From Mesotaenium endlicherianum (lineage: Eukaryota > Streptophyta > Zygnematophyceae > Zygnematales > Mesotaeniaceae), in NCBI GenBank assembly GCA_009602735.1, contig WELA01001485.1:150150-214149 (forward strand): a stretch of 64,000 nucleotides of DNA. The letters are read 5' to 3'. Shown piece by piece: positions 1-8,623 of the stretch (positions are counted from its first letter, which is position 1; every line of letters starts with the position of its first letter). The position numbers and the translations under genes were made by a program. The notes below the pieces were generated by a model. It saw nothing but the letters and a program-made list of their open reading frames with translations, searched no databases and was not told the DNA's origin.

Positions 1-603
1 TTCTCCCCATGCATTTATCCATTGGGAAAAACTATTTGCTACACATTGTGGCAGTGGTTTTACATGTGGCGCCCAGGTGAGTACGATCCTGGGTTTGCGT
101 TTCGCATTTTGTGCCCGGTAATGTTCCTGTATGGTAATGATGTCTGTCAACGATTGCAAAGGATGCAGTGTAGCGCTTTCCAAACTTACAACAGGTACGC
201 CAGCATATTTGATGAACTGGTGGATGAACATTTCGCTGTAATCCTCTTCCCGGTTTTTAAGGGAAGGAAAAGTGCGGATGCACAGGATATCAAAATACTG
301 CCCCAGTATCGGAGCCGCATCCTTGATGTGTTCTACCGTGTTACCACTCATGATAGCGCCTTCTTCAAACTCCAGTGCCCATCCTTCTTTATCTACGTTG
401 AACACAATGGCTTCCATGCCCAGGTTGCGCGCAGCCACCTGTGTACTCAAACGCGTACGCAGACTGGGATTCAGAAACAATAAACCAATTCGTTTATCCG
501 CTCCGAGCTGTCTGTCGGCAAAAGGGTTTTCCTTATATGCCAACGCTTTTTCAACGAGCGCATTGATATTGGGAACATCATGAACGGAGATAAACTGTTT
601 CAT
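1..603 (-). CDS. argF': N-acyl-L-ornithine carbamoyltransferase, 3'-truncated by window edge
   Basis: Transfers the carbamoyl group from carbamoyl phosphate to N-acetyl- (or N-succinyl-) ornithine in the acylated arginine pathway of Bacteroidota. The first 201 codons are present, from the ATG at 601-603; the C-terminus lies outside the window. The carbamoyl-phosphate motif reads FLNPSLRTRLST, with SLRTR rather than the STRTR of ordinary ornithine carbamoyltransferases, and the ornithine-side segment VLTWAPHVKPLPQ is typical of the AOTCase/SOTCase subfamily. Last visible gene of the GNAT-argG-argC-argD-argF' operon, 25 nt after argD. Acetyl versus succinyl specificity cannot be settled from the visible part. 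Confidence 0.93.
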   Translation of the reverse strand, partial: MKQFISVHDVPNINALVEKALAYKENPFADRQLGADKRIGLLFLNPSLRTRLSTQVAARNLGMEAIVFNVDKEGWALEFEEGAIMSGNTVEHIKDAAPILGQYFDILCIRTFPSLKNREEDYSEMFIHQFIKYAGVPVVSLESATLHPLQSLTDIITIQEHYRAQNAKRKPRIVLTWAPHVKPLPQCVANSFSQWINAWGE

Positions 604-628
604 TGTTATGGTATTATGCGGGGTATTG

Positions 629-1789
629 TTATGCGTTTTCTGTTGCATGCGCTGTTATTTCAGCGATGACTTCTTTCAATACGTCCAGGAATTCATCTAC
701 CTGTTTGCGTGTGATGGCCAAAGAAGGCAGCAGGCGGATCACATTCGGCTTGGCTTCTCCGGTAAACACGTTGTGGTCGAATAATAATTTTTTCTTCAGG
801 TCTTTCAATGCTTCCGGCACATCAAATCCAATCATCAATCCGCGGCCGCGTACATTCTGCAAGCCTTCGATGGCTTTCAACCTGTTGAGCAGGTATTGTC
901 CTCTTTGCTTTGCCACATCTATCAACTGGTCTTGCTGTATCACTTCCAGCACCGCCAGCGCTGCTGCGCAAGCCAATTGGTTCCCGCCAAAAGTAGTGCC
1001 CAGCATGCCGTACTTGGGTTGTATATGTGGTGCTATTAATATGCCGCCTATAGGAAATCCATTGCCCATACCTTTGGCCATGGAATAAATATCTGCATTC
1101 ACACCGGCATAGTCGTGCGAGAAGAACATACCGCTTCTGCCATAACCGCATTGCACGCTATCAGCAATATATACCGCACCATATTCGTCGCACAATTGCC
1201 TGATCAATTTCAAAAAAGATTCATCGGCAATATTAATACCGCCTACACCCTGGATCCCTTCAATGATCACAGCAGCGATCTCCTTTCCTTCTTTTGCAAA
1301 ACAATCCTGCAATGCCTGCTGATCGTTAAACGGAAGAAAAATGATATTATCTGTCTCATTCACCGGTGCAACGATCGATTTGTTATCGGTAGCAGCCACT
1401 GCCAGTGAAGTCCTTCCATGGAATGATTTACTGAAAGCGATTATCTTTTTTCTTCCCGTATGAAAAGATGCCAGCTTCAACGCATTCTCATTGGCTTCTG
1501 CGCCACTATTGCAAAGGAAGAGCTGGTAATCCTGTTTGCCGCTCACTTCTCCTAATTTTTTAGCCAGTTCCAGCTGAATAGGAATATGAATGGAGTTGGA
1601 ATAAAAAGCGATCTTTTCCAGTTGATCTTCTATTCGGCGCACCCAGTGCGGATGTGTATGTCCGATACTGATAACGGCATGGCCGCCATACATGTCTAAA
1701 TACTGTACACCGTTCTCATCCCATACATAAGACCCCTGGGCCTTGGTGATGGTGATGTTGTTGAGGGGATAAACGTCGAATAATTTCAT
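629..1789 (-). CDS. argD: Acetylornithine/succinylornithine aminotransferase
   Basis: PLP-dependent class III aminotransferase that converts N-acyl-glutamate semialdehyde to N-acyl-ornithine with glutamate as amino donor. At 386 aa it has normal family length. Visible features are the phosphate-cradle NSGAEANE at 94-101, IADSVQCGYGRSG around Asp210 (DEVQTG in many homologues, so a variant), and the Schiff-base lysine in SMAKGMGNG (Lys239). It starts 11 nt after argC and is followed by argF' 25 nt later, so it is translated from the same arginine mRNA. Whether it prefers acetyl or succinyl substrates is tied to argF' specificity and is unresolved. Confidence 0.93.
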   Translation of the reverse strand: MKLFDVYPLNNITITKAQGSYVWDENGVQYLDMYGGHAVISIGHTHPHWVRRIEDQLEKIAFYSNSIHIPIQLELAKKLGEVSGKQDYQLFLCNSGAEANENALKLASFHTGRKKIIAFSKSFHGRTSLAVAATDNKSIVAPVNETDNIIFLPFNDQQALQDCFAKEGKEIAAVIIEGIQGVGGINIADESFLKLIRQLCDEYGAVYIADSVQCGYGRSGMFFSHDYAGVNADIYSMAKGMGNGFPIGGILIAPHIQPKYGMLGTTFGGNQLACAAALAVLEVIQQDQLIDVAKQRGQYLLNRLKAIEGLQNVRGRGLMIGFDVPEALKDLKKKLLFDHNVFTGEAKPNVIRLLPSLAITRKQVDEFLDVLKEVIAEITAHATENA

Positions 1790-1800
1790 TGTCGTCCTTA

Positions 1801-2781
1801 TTAAAAATAGTTTGCTTTTAATTTAAGTCCTGCTGTTTCATCCAGTCCGAATAACAGGTTCATGTTCTGCACCGCCTGCCCGCTGGCTCCTTTCAGCAGG
1901 TTATCCGATGCGGAGTGTACCGCTATCTTGTTACCTTGTTTTTCAATATGCAACAGGCATTTGTTGGTATTCACCACCTGCTTCAGATCAATCATGGTGT
2001 CGCTTACATGCGTAAAAGCGGCGTCCTTGTAAAAATTTTTGTACAGTTGTTTTATTTCTTCAATCGGAGACGCACAATCGATCACCGAAGTAACATAGAT
2101 ACCTCTTGTAAAGTCTCCTCTCCAGGGAACGAAGTGTACATCTGCCGCATCATTGCCTTGCAATTGTTGCAGGCTTTGACGTATTTCTTTGATATGCTGG
2201 TGCTGCAACGTTTTGTAAGCTTGTACATTGTTCGCTCTCCAGCTGAAATGTGACGTAGTGCTCAATCCCTGTCCTGCGCCTGTTGATCCGGTGATACCGG
2301 TAGTATATACATCACGCAGTAAACCTGCTTTGGCCAACGGCAACAGACCCAATTGAATGGTAGTAGCAAAACAACCCGGGTTGGCAATATTAGCCGCTGT
2401 TTTGATCTGCGTTTTGTTCATCTCCGGCAGTCCGTAAACAAATTGTCTGTTGCCGATCGAGGCATGCGCTGCCAGCCTGAAGTCCTGTGAAAGATCAATC
2501 ACTTTTATCTTTTCAGCTACAGGATTTTGTTCCAGGAATTTCCTCGCATCGCCATGTCCCACACAAAGGAACAGCACATCGATGTCATCGCTTAGTGTGC
2601 CGGTGAATTGTAAGTCTGTTTCACCTACCAGGTCGGCATGCACTTTACTCACAGGATTACCTGCGTTACTGGTACTGTGTATGAATGCTACCTCAACATT
2701 CGGATGGTTGATCAGCAGGCGTATCATTTCCCCGCCCGTATATCCTGCTCCTCCTACTATGCCTGCTTTGATCTTTTTCAT
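1801..2781 (-). CDS. argC: N-acetyl-gamma-glutamyl-phosphate reductase
   Basis: NADPH-dependent reduction of N-acyl-glutamyl-5-phosphate to the semialdehyde, the third step of arginine synthesis. At 326 aa it has family length. The nucleotide-binding loop GGAGYTGGE is at residues 10-18, and the catalytic cysteine is Cys137 in NPGCFATT. ATG start at 2779-2781, 3 nt after the argG stop codon, which indicates tight translational coupling. It lies between argG and argD in the minus-strand arginine operon. Confidence 0.95.
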   Translation of the reverse strand: MKKIKAGIVGGAGYTGGEMIRLLINHPNVEVAFIHSTSNAGNPVSKVHADLVGETDLQFTGTLSDDIDVLFLCVGHGDARKFLEQNPVAEKIKVIDLSQDFRLAAHASIGNRQFVYGLPEMNKTQIKTAANIANPGCFATTIQLGLLPLAKAGLLRDVYTTGITGSTGAGQGLSTTSHFSWRANNVQAYKTLQHQHIKEIRQSLQQLQGNDAADVHFVPWRGDFTRGIYVTSVIDCASPIEEIKQLYKNFYKDAAFTHVSDTMIDLKQVVNTNKCLLHIEKQGNKIAVHSASDNLLKGASGQAVQNMNLLFGLDETAGLKLKANYF

Positions 2782-2784
2782 GGT

Positions 2785-3978
2785 TTACCGGTTGCTTTCT
2801 TTTACGTTATGATAGATGGAAGTCTGGTTGCCGAAGATCTTTGAGAAACCTCTCACGTCTTCACCCGTCCAGCCATTGTTCATCTCTCCGTATTTACCAA
2901 ACTTGCTGCTCATCAGGTCGTATTTCGATTCGATGCCGATGATTTGGAAATGATACGGATGCAATTGTACAAATACATCGCCTGTAACATTGGCTTGTGA
3001 ATTTTCCAGGTATGCTTCAATATCCCGCATCACCGGGTCGAGTATTTGTCCCTCATGCAGCCAGTTGCCATAAAACTGCGCCAGCTGGTCTTTCCAGCTC
3101 AGTTGCCACTTGGTTAATACATGCTTTTCCAGTGCATGATGTGCTTTCAGGATCACCATGGGCGCGGCAGCTTCAAAACCAACGCGGCCTTTGATGCCAA
3201 TAATGGTATCGCCCACATGTATATCCCTGCCCACGCCATAAGGACCGGCAATGGTTTGCAGGTATTGAATGGCTTGAGCAGGATGATCGAATGATTGATC
3301 ATTCACAGTTCTCAATTCTCCTTTTACAAAGCCCAGCTTCACTTCTTCAGAACCGGTTTTAGTAACCTGTGTAGGCCAGGCTTCTTCAGGCAACAGGCCT
3401 TTCGACTGCAAGGTTTCCCTTCCGCCTACGCTCGTGCCCCACAACCCTTTATTGATGGAGTAAGCTGCTTTGGTAAAATTCATTTCAACACCTTTCGATT
3501 TCAGGTATTCGATCTCTTCTTCCCTGCTCAGTCGCAGGTCTCTTATAGGCGTAATAATTTCCACACCGGGGATCATGATGTTGAAGATCATATCAAACCT
3601 TACCTGGTCGTTACCCGCACCTGTACTTCCATGAACCACTGCAACAGCGTTCAGCTTTTTGGCGTGCTCGGCAATATGCAGGGCTTGGCTCAATCGTTCG
3701 GCGCTCACACTGAGCGGGTAAGTATTGTTCTTGAGCACATTACCAAATACCAGGTATTTAATGATGCTTTCGTAATAACTGTTTACAGCATTGACTGTGG
3801 TATGTGTTTTCACACCCAGCTTGTAAGCATGCTGTTCTATATGCTGTAACTCGGCTTCGTTGAAACCGCCGGTATTCACAATTACGCTGTGTACTTCATA
3901 TCCCTTCTCATCTGTCAGGTATTTTACACAATACGAAGTATCGAGGCCGCCACTGAATCCGAGAACTACTTTTTGCAT
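2785..3978 (-). CDS. argG: Argininosuccinate synthase
   Basis: ATP-dependent condensation of citrulline and aspartate to argininosuccinate. 397 aa. The N-type ATP pyrophosphatase PP-loop SGGLDTS is at residues 9-15, and further family blocks include HGSTGAGNDQVRF and GLWGTSVGGRE. In this group the citrulline is released from N-acyl-citrulline by ArgE-type deacetylation, so argE and argH are expected just left of the window. It begins 23 nt after the GNAT gene and ends 3 nt before argC. Confidence 0.95.
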   Translation of the reverse strand: MQKVVLGFSGGLDTSYCVKYLTDEKGYEVHSVIVNTGGFNEAELQHIEQHAYKLGVKTHTTVNAVNSYYESIIKYLVFGNVLKNNTYPLSVSAERLSQALHIAEHAKKLNAVAVVHGSTGAGNDQVRFDMIFNIMIPGVEIITPIRDLRLSREEEIEYLKSKGVEMNFTKAAYSINKGLWGTSVGGRETLQSKGLLPEEAWPTQVTKTGSEEVKLGFVKGELRTVNDQSFDHPAQAIQYLQTIAGPYGVGRDIHVGDTIIGIKGRVGFEAAAPMVILKAHHALEKHVLTKWQLSWKDQLAQFYGNWLHEGQILDPVMRDIEAYLENSQANVTGDVFVQLHPYHFQIIGIESKYDLMSSKFGKYGEMNNGWTGEDVRGFSKIFGNQTSIYHNVKESNR

Positions 3979-4001
3979 GGTATAACTGGTTTTGAAAATA
4001 A

Positions 4002-4706
4002 TTAAAGGTGAAAGAAATAATGAAACAATGATTTGGGTTTACCCGAAGAACCGGAGCTCTCTTTTCTCTTGAAAAAACTCAGCAACCGGCTTTGCTTGAT
4101 CTTCATGAACCTTTCCCAGAGCTTGGAATGCTTATTGAATTCCTGTGTGGTCTCTTCCGGCGTATAATGATCGGCCGGATCGTATAACATGGCTGTGCAC
4201 ATACAATTCTTCCTGTCTTTACTCATCAGGATATCGTAGTTCACGCAGCTCTTACAGCCTGCCCAGAATTCTTCATCATCTGTCAGTTCACTGTAGGTAA
4301 CGGGCTCGTAACCCAGTTCGCTGTTGATCTTCATCACAGCAAGTCCGGTGGTTAACCCAAATATTTTGGCCTTCGGGTATTTTTCCCTCGACAGGTTGAA
4401 GATGGTTCTCTTGATGAGCTTGGCTACGCCGCTTTTCCTGAATGCGGGCGCCACGATGAGGCCGCTGTTGGCAACGAACTCGTCATGCCCCCAGGCTTCT
4501 ATATAGCAGAACCCCACCCAGGTGCCATCTGGCAAGAGGGCAATGACGGCTTTGCCTTCCGTCATTTTCTGCGCAACATAATCCGGACTGCGTTTGGCAA
4601 TACCCGTACCACGCGCTTTTGCAGAAGCTTCCATCTCATCAGTGATGGTTTGCGCGTAGTGTGTGTCGCCACCATTGGCTACACGGACAATAATATTTTG
4701 TTCCAA
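4002..4706 (-). CDS. GNAT N-acetyltransferase heading the arginine operon
   Basis: GNAT-fold acyltransferase, first gene of the arginine operon and therefore a candidate for the acylating step (N-acetylglutamate synthase-like), a role inferred from position only. I place the start at TTG 4704-4706 (234 aa): similarity to the family begins at MEQNIIVRVA, and the 35 upstream codons that would reach the ATG at 4811 look non-coding. The acyl-CoA loop is RKSGVAKLIKR, followed by GLTTGLAVMKINSELGY. After the GNAT core are four cysteines, CKSC (C151, C154) and CMC (C168, C170), a possible metal site. A -7-like TAATTTTC lies 5 nt before the TTG. Confidence 0.8.
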   Translation of the reverse strand: MEQNIIVRVANGGDTHYAQTITDEMEASAKARGTGIAKRSPDYVAQKMTEGKAVIALLPDGTWVGFCYIEAWGHDEFVANSGLIVAPAFRKSGVAKLIKRTIFNLSREKYPKAKIFGLTTGLAVMKINSELGYEPVTYSELTDDEEFWAGCKSCVNYDILMSKDRKNCMCTAMLYDPADHYTPEETTQEFNKHSKLWERFMKIKQSRLLSFFKRKESSGSSGKPKSLFHYFFHL

Positions 4707-5030
4707 CTTGCGAAAATTAATAACGTGAAAAAGAAACGCTGCTCTTGTCGAAGAATTCCGGGGGATTTTCCACTGATAGGGGCAAGTGCCAGTTGCTCGT
4801 CCTATCAGCAACCACGTCGGGGGAAGGAAATAAAAGCGGCTTCCACTGAACCCACCCTTAACGGGGAATTCAATGAAACTAAATTAATATGTGTAATTGC
4901 CTGCTTCACTTTGCAATATCTTTTCAGTGATTTGAAGGTGTAAAATTAGTATAGTTTACAATAAATACCCTCAATTTTTTATGAAAATTTGGTTAAGCTC
5001 GGTCATTCGAGGCACTTACGGCTGTTAGCA
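4707..5030. other. Intergenic region between arginine operon and barrel receptor
   Basis: There is no convincing gene here. The stretch carries the upstream side of the arginine operon (minus-strand -7-like TAATTTTC at 4712-4719) and, at its right end, the terminator of the barrel-receptor gene. The ATG-headed extension up to 4811 is open but has no recognisable protein family character. Confidence 0.6.
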
Positions 5031-5063
5031 TAAAAAAGGCCACCCCGTCTTTCAGGGATGGCC
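5031..5063 (-). terminator. Intrinsic terminator after barrel-receptor gene
   Basis: On the minus strand a 9-bp G+C-rich stem (GGCCATCCC pairing with GGGGTGGCC, one G-U) with an 8-nt loop at 5038-5063 is followed by six T at 5032-5037. It lies 28 nt past the stop codon of the 5092-8007 gene. Confidence 0.85.
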
Positions 5064-5091
5064 ACCATTTATACCAAGCAATAACAAACTA

Positions 5092-8007
5092 TTATTCCAT
5101 GCCTCCGGGTTTTCCGCCACCGCCTCCCATCCGCATCATATCACCCATGCCCATTCTTCCACTTTTAAACATCTGCCGCATTGGATTGTTGTCGTTTCCA
5201 CGCTGCATGTTGTTAGCGCCAAACCGTCGAAGATTATAGGTAAAGCTGATCATGAAATACCTTGTGAGCACTTTATTCTGTATATCCTGCCAGCCGGTAG
5301 CAGTTACCTGGCGGGTGAGCGACACGTTCTGGTTCAACAGATCGAATACATAAAATTTGAGTTCGCCGGCTTTGTTTTTAAATAGCTGTTTTGACAGGCT
5401 GGCATTCCATAATGGTATCGCCGTATTGTACCCGGCGCTCCGGCCACTGCTGTAGGTATAGCCAAAATCGGTAGACAGCATCCAGCCGCTTTTGGTGTAG
5501 TAAGTAGCTTCCGTAGAAGCGTCCTGGGTAAACGTATTGTTGTTCTGTTCGGGTTTGAGCGTATACCTCGCCATCACATAAGTGGGGGTATAGAAAAAGT
5601 TCATGTCGAAATTATCCTTCAAATTGGTTGTCCATGCAATGGTTCCGCCTAATGAATGATTGCGGGTATAGTTGCTCAGCCCGTTGATCAACGCCTGGCT
5701 CTGGTTGGTTGACAGGTTGGCCCTCAGGTTCATATTACTCTTGGGCGATTTGATCTGGAAACCATAATTAAAGAAAGCATTCACATTGTAAGTGCCTCCC
5801 AGGTTCACCGGCTTCACCATCTGACCTCCGTTGGCGAGCAGTGTAGTAGCGTTCTGGATATCGTTTTGTACCACGCTGGCATTCACTGTTGCAAAAATGA
5901 TCTTGCCCGTATTGGCTTCATAAGAATGATACAGTACGCGGAAACTGTGCGTGAATTGTTGTTTCAGATCGGGGTTACCCACTTTGATGTTGAGCGGATT
6001 ACTGTTATCCACCACCGGTTGCAACTGGTCGATACTTGGCTGGCCCGTTCTTCCGTAATAAAAGAACCGCAGGTTACGTGTTTTGCTGAATGCATAACTG
6101 AAATTGGCCGTTGGTGAAAGGTTTACATAATGCTGTGTCAGCGTACTGTCTTTCGTGAGGTTGTGACTGCTTCGGTCTCCCAACTGCAATCCCGATCCCA
6201 CGCTGAAATTCATTTTAGTATTCTGTACGCGATAGTTCAGCGAAAAGCGGTTGGCCTGGTACGTGTTTTCAAAAATATTACTCAGGTTCATTACCGGTAT
6301 ATCATAATTACCGGTTGCCATGTCAAAATTATAAGTGTGTTTACCCGAAGTATTCCGGTTGCCGGAATAATTATAGTTCAGCTCGATCAACTGGTTCTTG
6401 CCCACCGGTTCTGTATAAGAAAAAGTAGTGCTGATGCTTTTGGTTTCCGGGTTACTGTTGTATACCTGGTTGATGGTATCGATACGCTCTGGCCTGGTGG
6501 CCGTAGCGAATGTGTGCGTAATGGAATTATTGGCGCCCGAACCATCGTTGGTATTCTGCCCCAGGTTCAGGTTCACAGAGAAAGTACGCCCCTTCCTGGA
6601 AAACCGGTGACGAAAAGTAGCATCGATGCTGGCATTGTACCCGGAGTTAGCGCGGGTAGCGTTGGCAGTTGAATTGCTGATATCGATCAGGCTTCCACCC
6701 TTACCCATTCCCTGTGATGTATTGGTTTGATTGGAAGTTGAGCTCGTATTCTGGAAACTGATATTGGGTCTCACTATGAGCACATTGCTCGAATCGAACT
6801 GGTGTTCGATATTCAGATCGATTCGGTGATTCTGGTTATGTGTCACGGATGATTGGGAAGACCTGGTAAAAATGGATGAGTCGGGCGTCTGCGTCAGTGT
6901 CTGGGCATAACTGTTCTGTTCACGGTATGTGCGTTGGTCATTATAAAAATAACTGCCGGATAGCTGTGTTTTGGCGCCCCAGTTATCGCGGAAGTTAACA
7001 CCTCCTGCCCAGGTATTGACAAGGCCTCCGCCACCACTTGTTCCCAACAAAGAACCTCCCCCGCTAAATCCGCCGCCGCGGTTTCCACCACCGGCGCCGC
7101 CAAAACCTCCACCACCAAGTGAACCAAGGATATCCTTTACAGAAAAATTCTGCTTATTCACGTTATTACCCTGCCCCAACAATGTGATCTGCTGGTTTCC
7201 ATTCATTCTGCTCAGGTTAAAACTATTATCATACAATCCTTCTTCTTCATTCGCGCCAAAGCCCAGCGAAGCTTTTCCAAAATAGCCCTTGCGTTTGTCT
7301 TTGCGTGTGGTGATATTAATCGTCTTGATGCGGTTACCATCATCGAACCCGGTAAAAGCGCTCTGGTCGCTCAATGCATCAAACACCTGTATCTTATCGA
7401 TGATATCGGGAGGCAGGTTCTTGGTGGCCATCTTGGGATCATCACCAAAAAACTTTTTACCGTCTACCAGCACCCGCTGCACCTGTTCGCCCTGTGCCTT
7501 CACATTGCCGTCTTTGTCCACTTCCATACCCGGAATTTTTTTAAGCAGGTCTTCCACAACCGCATTGGGCTTGGTCTTGAATGCAGAAGCGCTGACTTCA
7601 ATCGTATCCTTTTTCATTTGTATGGGCGACTGCATAACCGTTACCATTCCCAGGTCGTTATCGGCCTGCTTCATGTAAACGGTACCCATACCTATTGTTG
7701 CATTCGTTTTTGAAAATTGAAAACGGCGCGTAAACGTTTCATAACCCTGGAAACTGATCCGTACCATCATATCGCCGAAAGGAATGCCGCTCACGGAAAA
7801 GCTTCCGTCCGCTTTGGCCAGGCCATAGGCTTCAATGGTAGAATCCTGCGCATTTAACACAGTTACCGATGCATCTTTCATGGATTGCTTCGCAACTGAA
7901 TCCACCAGTTTTCCGTTGATGGAAGCCGTGGCCTGCGACATGGCTTCCACAGAAAAAAACAACATTGCGATCGCTAATAAAACTCTGCTCATAAGCTGCT
8001 GAATCAT
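5092..8007 (-). CDS. Outer-membrane beta-barrel receptor with carboxypeptidase-regulatory and plug domains
   Basis: TonB-dependent-receptor-like outer membrane protein of the OMP_b-brl_3 type; substrate unknown. 971 aa. Signal peptide in residues 1-25 ending near EAMSQA, CarboxypepD-regulatory-like domain about 27-110 (INGKLVDSVAKQSM), plug about 128-240 (IPGMEVDKDGN, VLVDGKKFFGDDP), then the barrel. A glycine-rich loop occupies about 296-337, and a Met/Gly-rich tail of about 35 residues (GRMGMGDMMRMGGGGG) follows the last strand YFMISFTYNLRRF. No SusD partner is adjacent, so this is not a SusCD pair. TATATTTG sits 4 nt before the ATG; Met6 is an alternative start. Confidence 0.85.
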   Translation of the reverse strand: MIQQLMSRVLLAIAMLFFSVEAMSQATASINGKLVDSVAKQSMKDASVTVLNAQDSTIEAYGLAKADGSFSVSGIPFGDMMVRISFQGYETFTRRFQFSKTNATIGMGTVYMKQADNDLGMVTVMQSPIQMKKDTIEVSASAFKTKPNAVVEDLLKKIPGMEVDKDGNVKAQGEQVQRVLVDGKKFFGDDPKMATKNLPPDIIDKIQVFDALSDQSAFTGFDDGNRIKTINITTRKDKRKGYFGKASLGFGANEEEGLYDNSFNLSRMNGNQQITLLGQGNNVNKQNFSVKDILGSLGGGGFGGAGGGNRGGGFSGGGSLLGTSGGGGLVNTWAGGVNFRDNWGAKTQLSGSYFYNDQRTYREQNSYAQTLTQTPDSSIFTRSSQSSVTHNQNHRIDLNIEHQFDSSNVLIVRPNISFQNTSSTSNQTNTSQGMGKGGSLIDISNSTANATRANSGYNASIDATFRHRFSRKGRTFSVNLNLGQNTNDGSGANNSITHTFATATRPERIDTINQVYNSNPETKSISTTFSYTEPVGKNQLIELNYNYSGNRNTSGKHTYNFDMATGNYDIPVMNLSNIFENTYQANRFSLNYRVQNTKMNFSVGSGLQLGDRSSHNLTKDSTLTQHYVNLSPTANFSYAFSKTRNLRFFYYGRTGQPSIDQLQPVVDNSNPLNIKVGNPDLKQQFTHSFRVLYHSYEANTGKIIFATVNASVVQNDIQNATTLLANGGQMVKPVNLGGTYNVNAFFNYGFQIKSPKSNMNLRANLSTNQSQALINGLSNYTRNHSLGGTIAWTTNLKDNFDMNFFYTPTYVMARYTLKPEQNNNTFTQDASTEATYYTKSGWMLSTDFGYTYSSGRSAGYNTAIPLWNASLSKQLFKNKAGELKFYVFDLLNQNVSLTRQVTATGWQDIQNKVLTRYFMISFTYNLRRFGANNMQRGNDNNPMRQMFKSGRMGMGDMMRMGGGGGKPGGME

Positions 8008-8011
8008 TGAT

Positions 8012-8019
8012 CAAATATA
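8012..8019 (-). promoter_or_regulatory. -7 promoter element, barrel-receptor gene
   Basis: Exact Bacteroidota -7 consensus TATATTTG on the minus strand, ending 4 nt before the ATG at 8007. No TTTG-like -33 box is evident at normal spacing. If functional, transcription would start at or next to the start codon. Confidence 0.5.
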
Positions 8020-8179
8020 TTTTCCTTTACCAGGCAGCAGGGGTTTAGTCGATACAGATGGAAAACTACTGCTATAGCTGGACAAGCGCCTGAAATAATC
8101 GGTGAAACACCGGGCAAAAAAGGGCAGTATTGATTTACTTATAATTTGTTAAGAAAAAAAATATATGCAAATGGTGCAG

Positions 8180-8187
8180 TAATTTTG
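8180..8187 (+). promoter_or_regulatory. -7 promoter element of YHS lipoprotein gene
   Basis: TAATTTTG matches TAnnTTTG and lies 43 nt upstream of the ATG at 8231. A TTTG occurs at 8145-8148, but the 31-nt spacing is too long for a normal -33 box, so support rests on the -7 element. Confidence 0.45.
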
Positions 8188-8230
8188 ATGTTCTGTCAAC
8201 TGCATTACCCAACACCAATACCATTTAAAG

Positions 8231-8566
8231 ATGAGAAAATCTTTGCACGCTTATCCTTTTTTTGCGACTAGCCTGATTTTGCTGGCCGCATGTCTTTTTA
8301 CGAGTTCTTGCGCCAACAATTCACAGGCAGAAGCTAAAAAGAAAGACTCTTCCGGCACTCACCCAGATCCGATGAGCCTTGAATTAAGATTTACTGCCGA
8401 TATGCTCGACAACAAAAAAGACCCGTCCTGCGGTATGCCTGTAACAGCCGGCATGTCAGATACTGTGCACTATCATGGCAAAGTGATCGGCTTTTGTTCG
8501 AAAGAATGCAAGGCTGAATTCCAGAAAAGCCCCGATAAATACATAGTGGCTTCGGAAATGAAATAG
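8231..8566 (+). CDS. YHS-domain lipoprotein
   Basis: Small periplasm-facing lipoprotein (111 aa). The signal segment FATSLILLAACLFTSSC has a lipobox-like end with Cys at residue 28. The YHS domain covers about 62-105: DPSCGMPV, then DTVHYHGKVIGFCSKEC and FQKSPDKY. YHS domains carry paired cysteines and are linked to metal handling; heavy-metal binding is inferred, not shown. It stands alone with its own promoter and terminator, divergent from the barrel receptor. Confidence 0.85.
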   Translation: MRKSLHAYPFFATSLILLAACLFTSSCANNSQAEAKKKDSSGTHPDPMSLELRFTADMLDNKKDPSCGMPVTAGMSDTVHYHGKVIGFCSKECKAEFQKSPDKYIVASEMK

Positions 8567-8589
8567 TTATTCCGCAATAATTTACCTGA

Positions 8590-8622
8590 ATGCCATACGA
8601 TGATATCGTGTGGCATTTTTAA
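8590..8622 (+). terminator. Intrinsic terminator of YHS lipoprotein gene
   Basis: A 12-bp stem (ATGCCATACGAT with ATCGTGTGGCAT, one G-U) and 3-nt loop at 8590-8616 run into five T at 8616-8620. Only the plus strand has the T tract. It lies 23 nt after the YHS stop and abuts the 3' end of the convergent SNF2 gene. Confidence 0.85.
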
Positions 8623-8623
8623 T

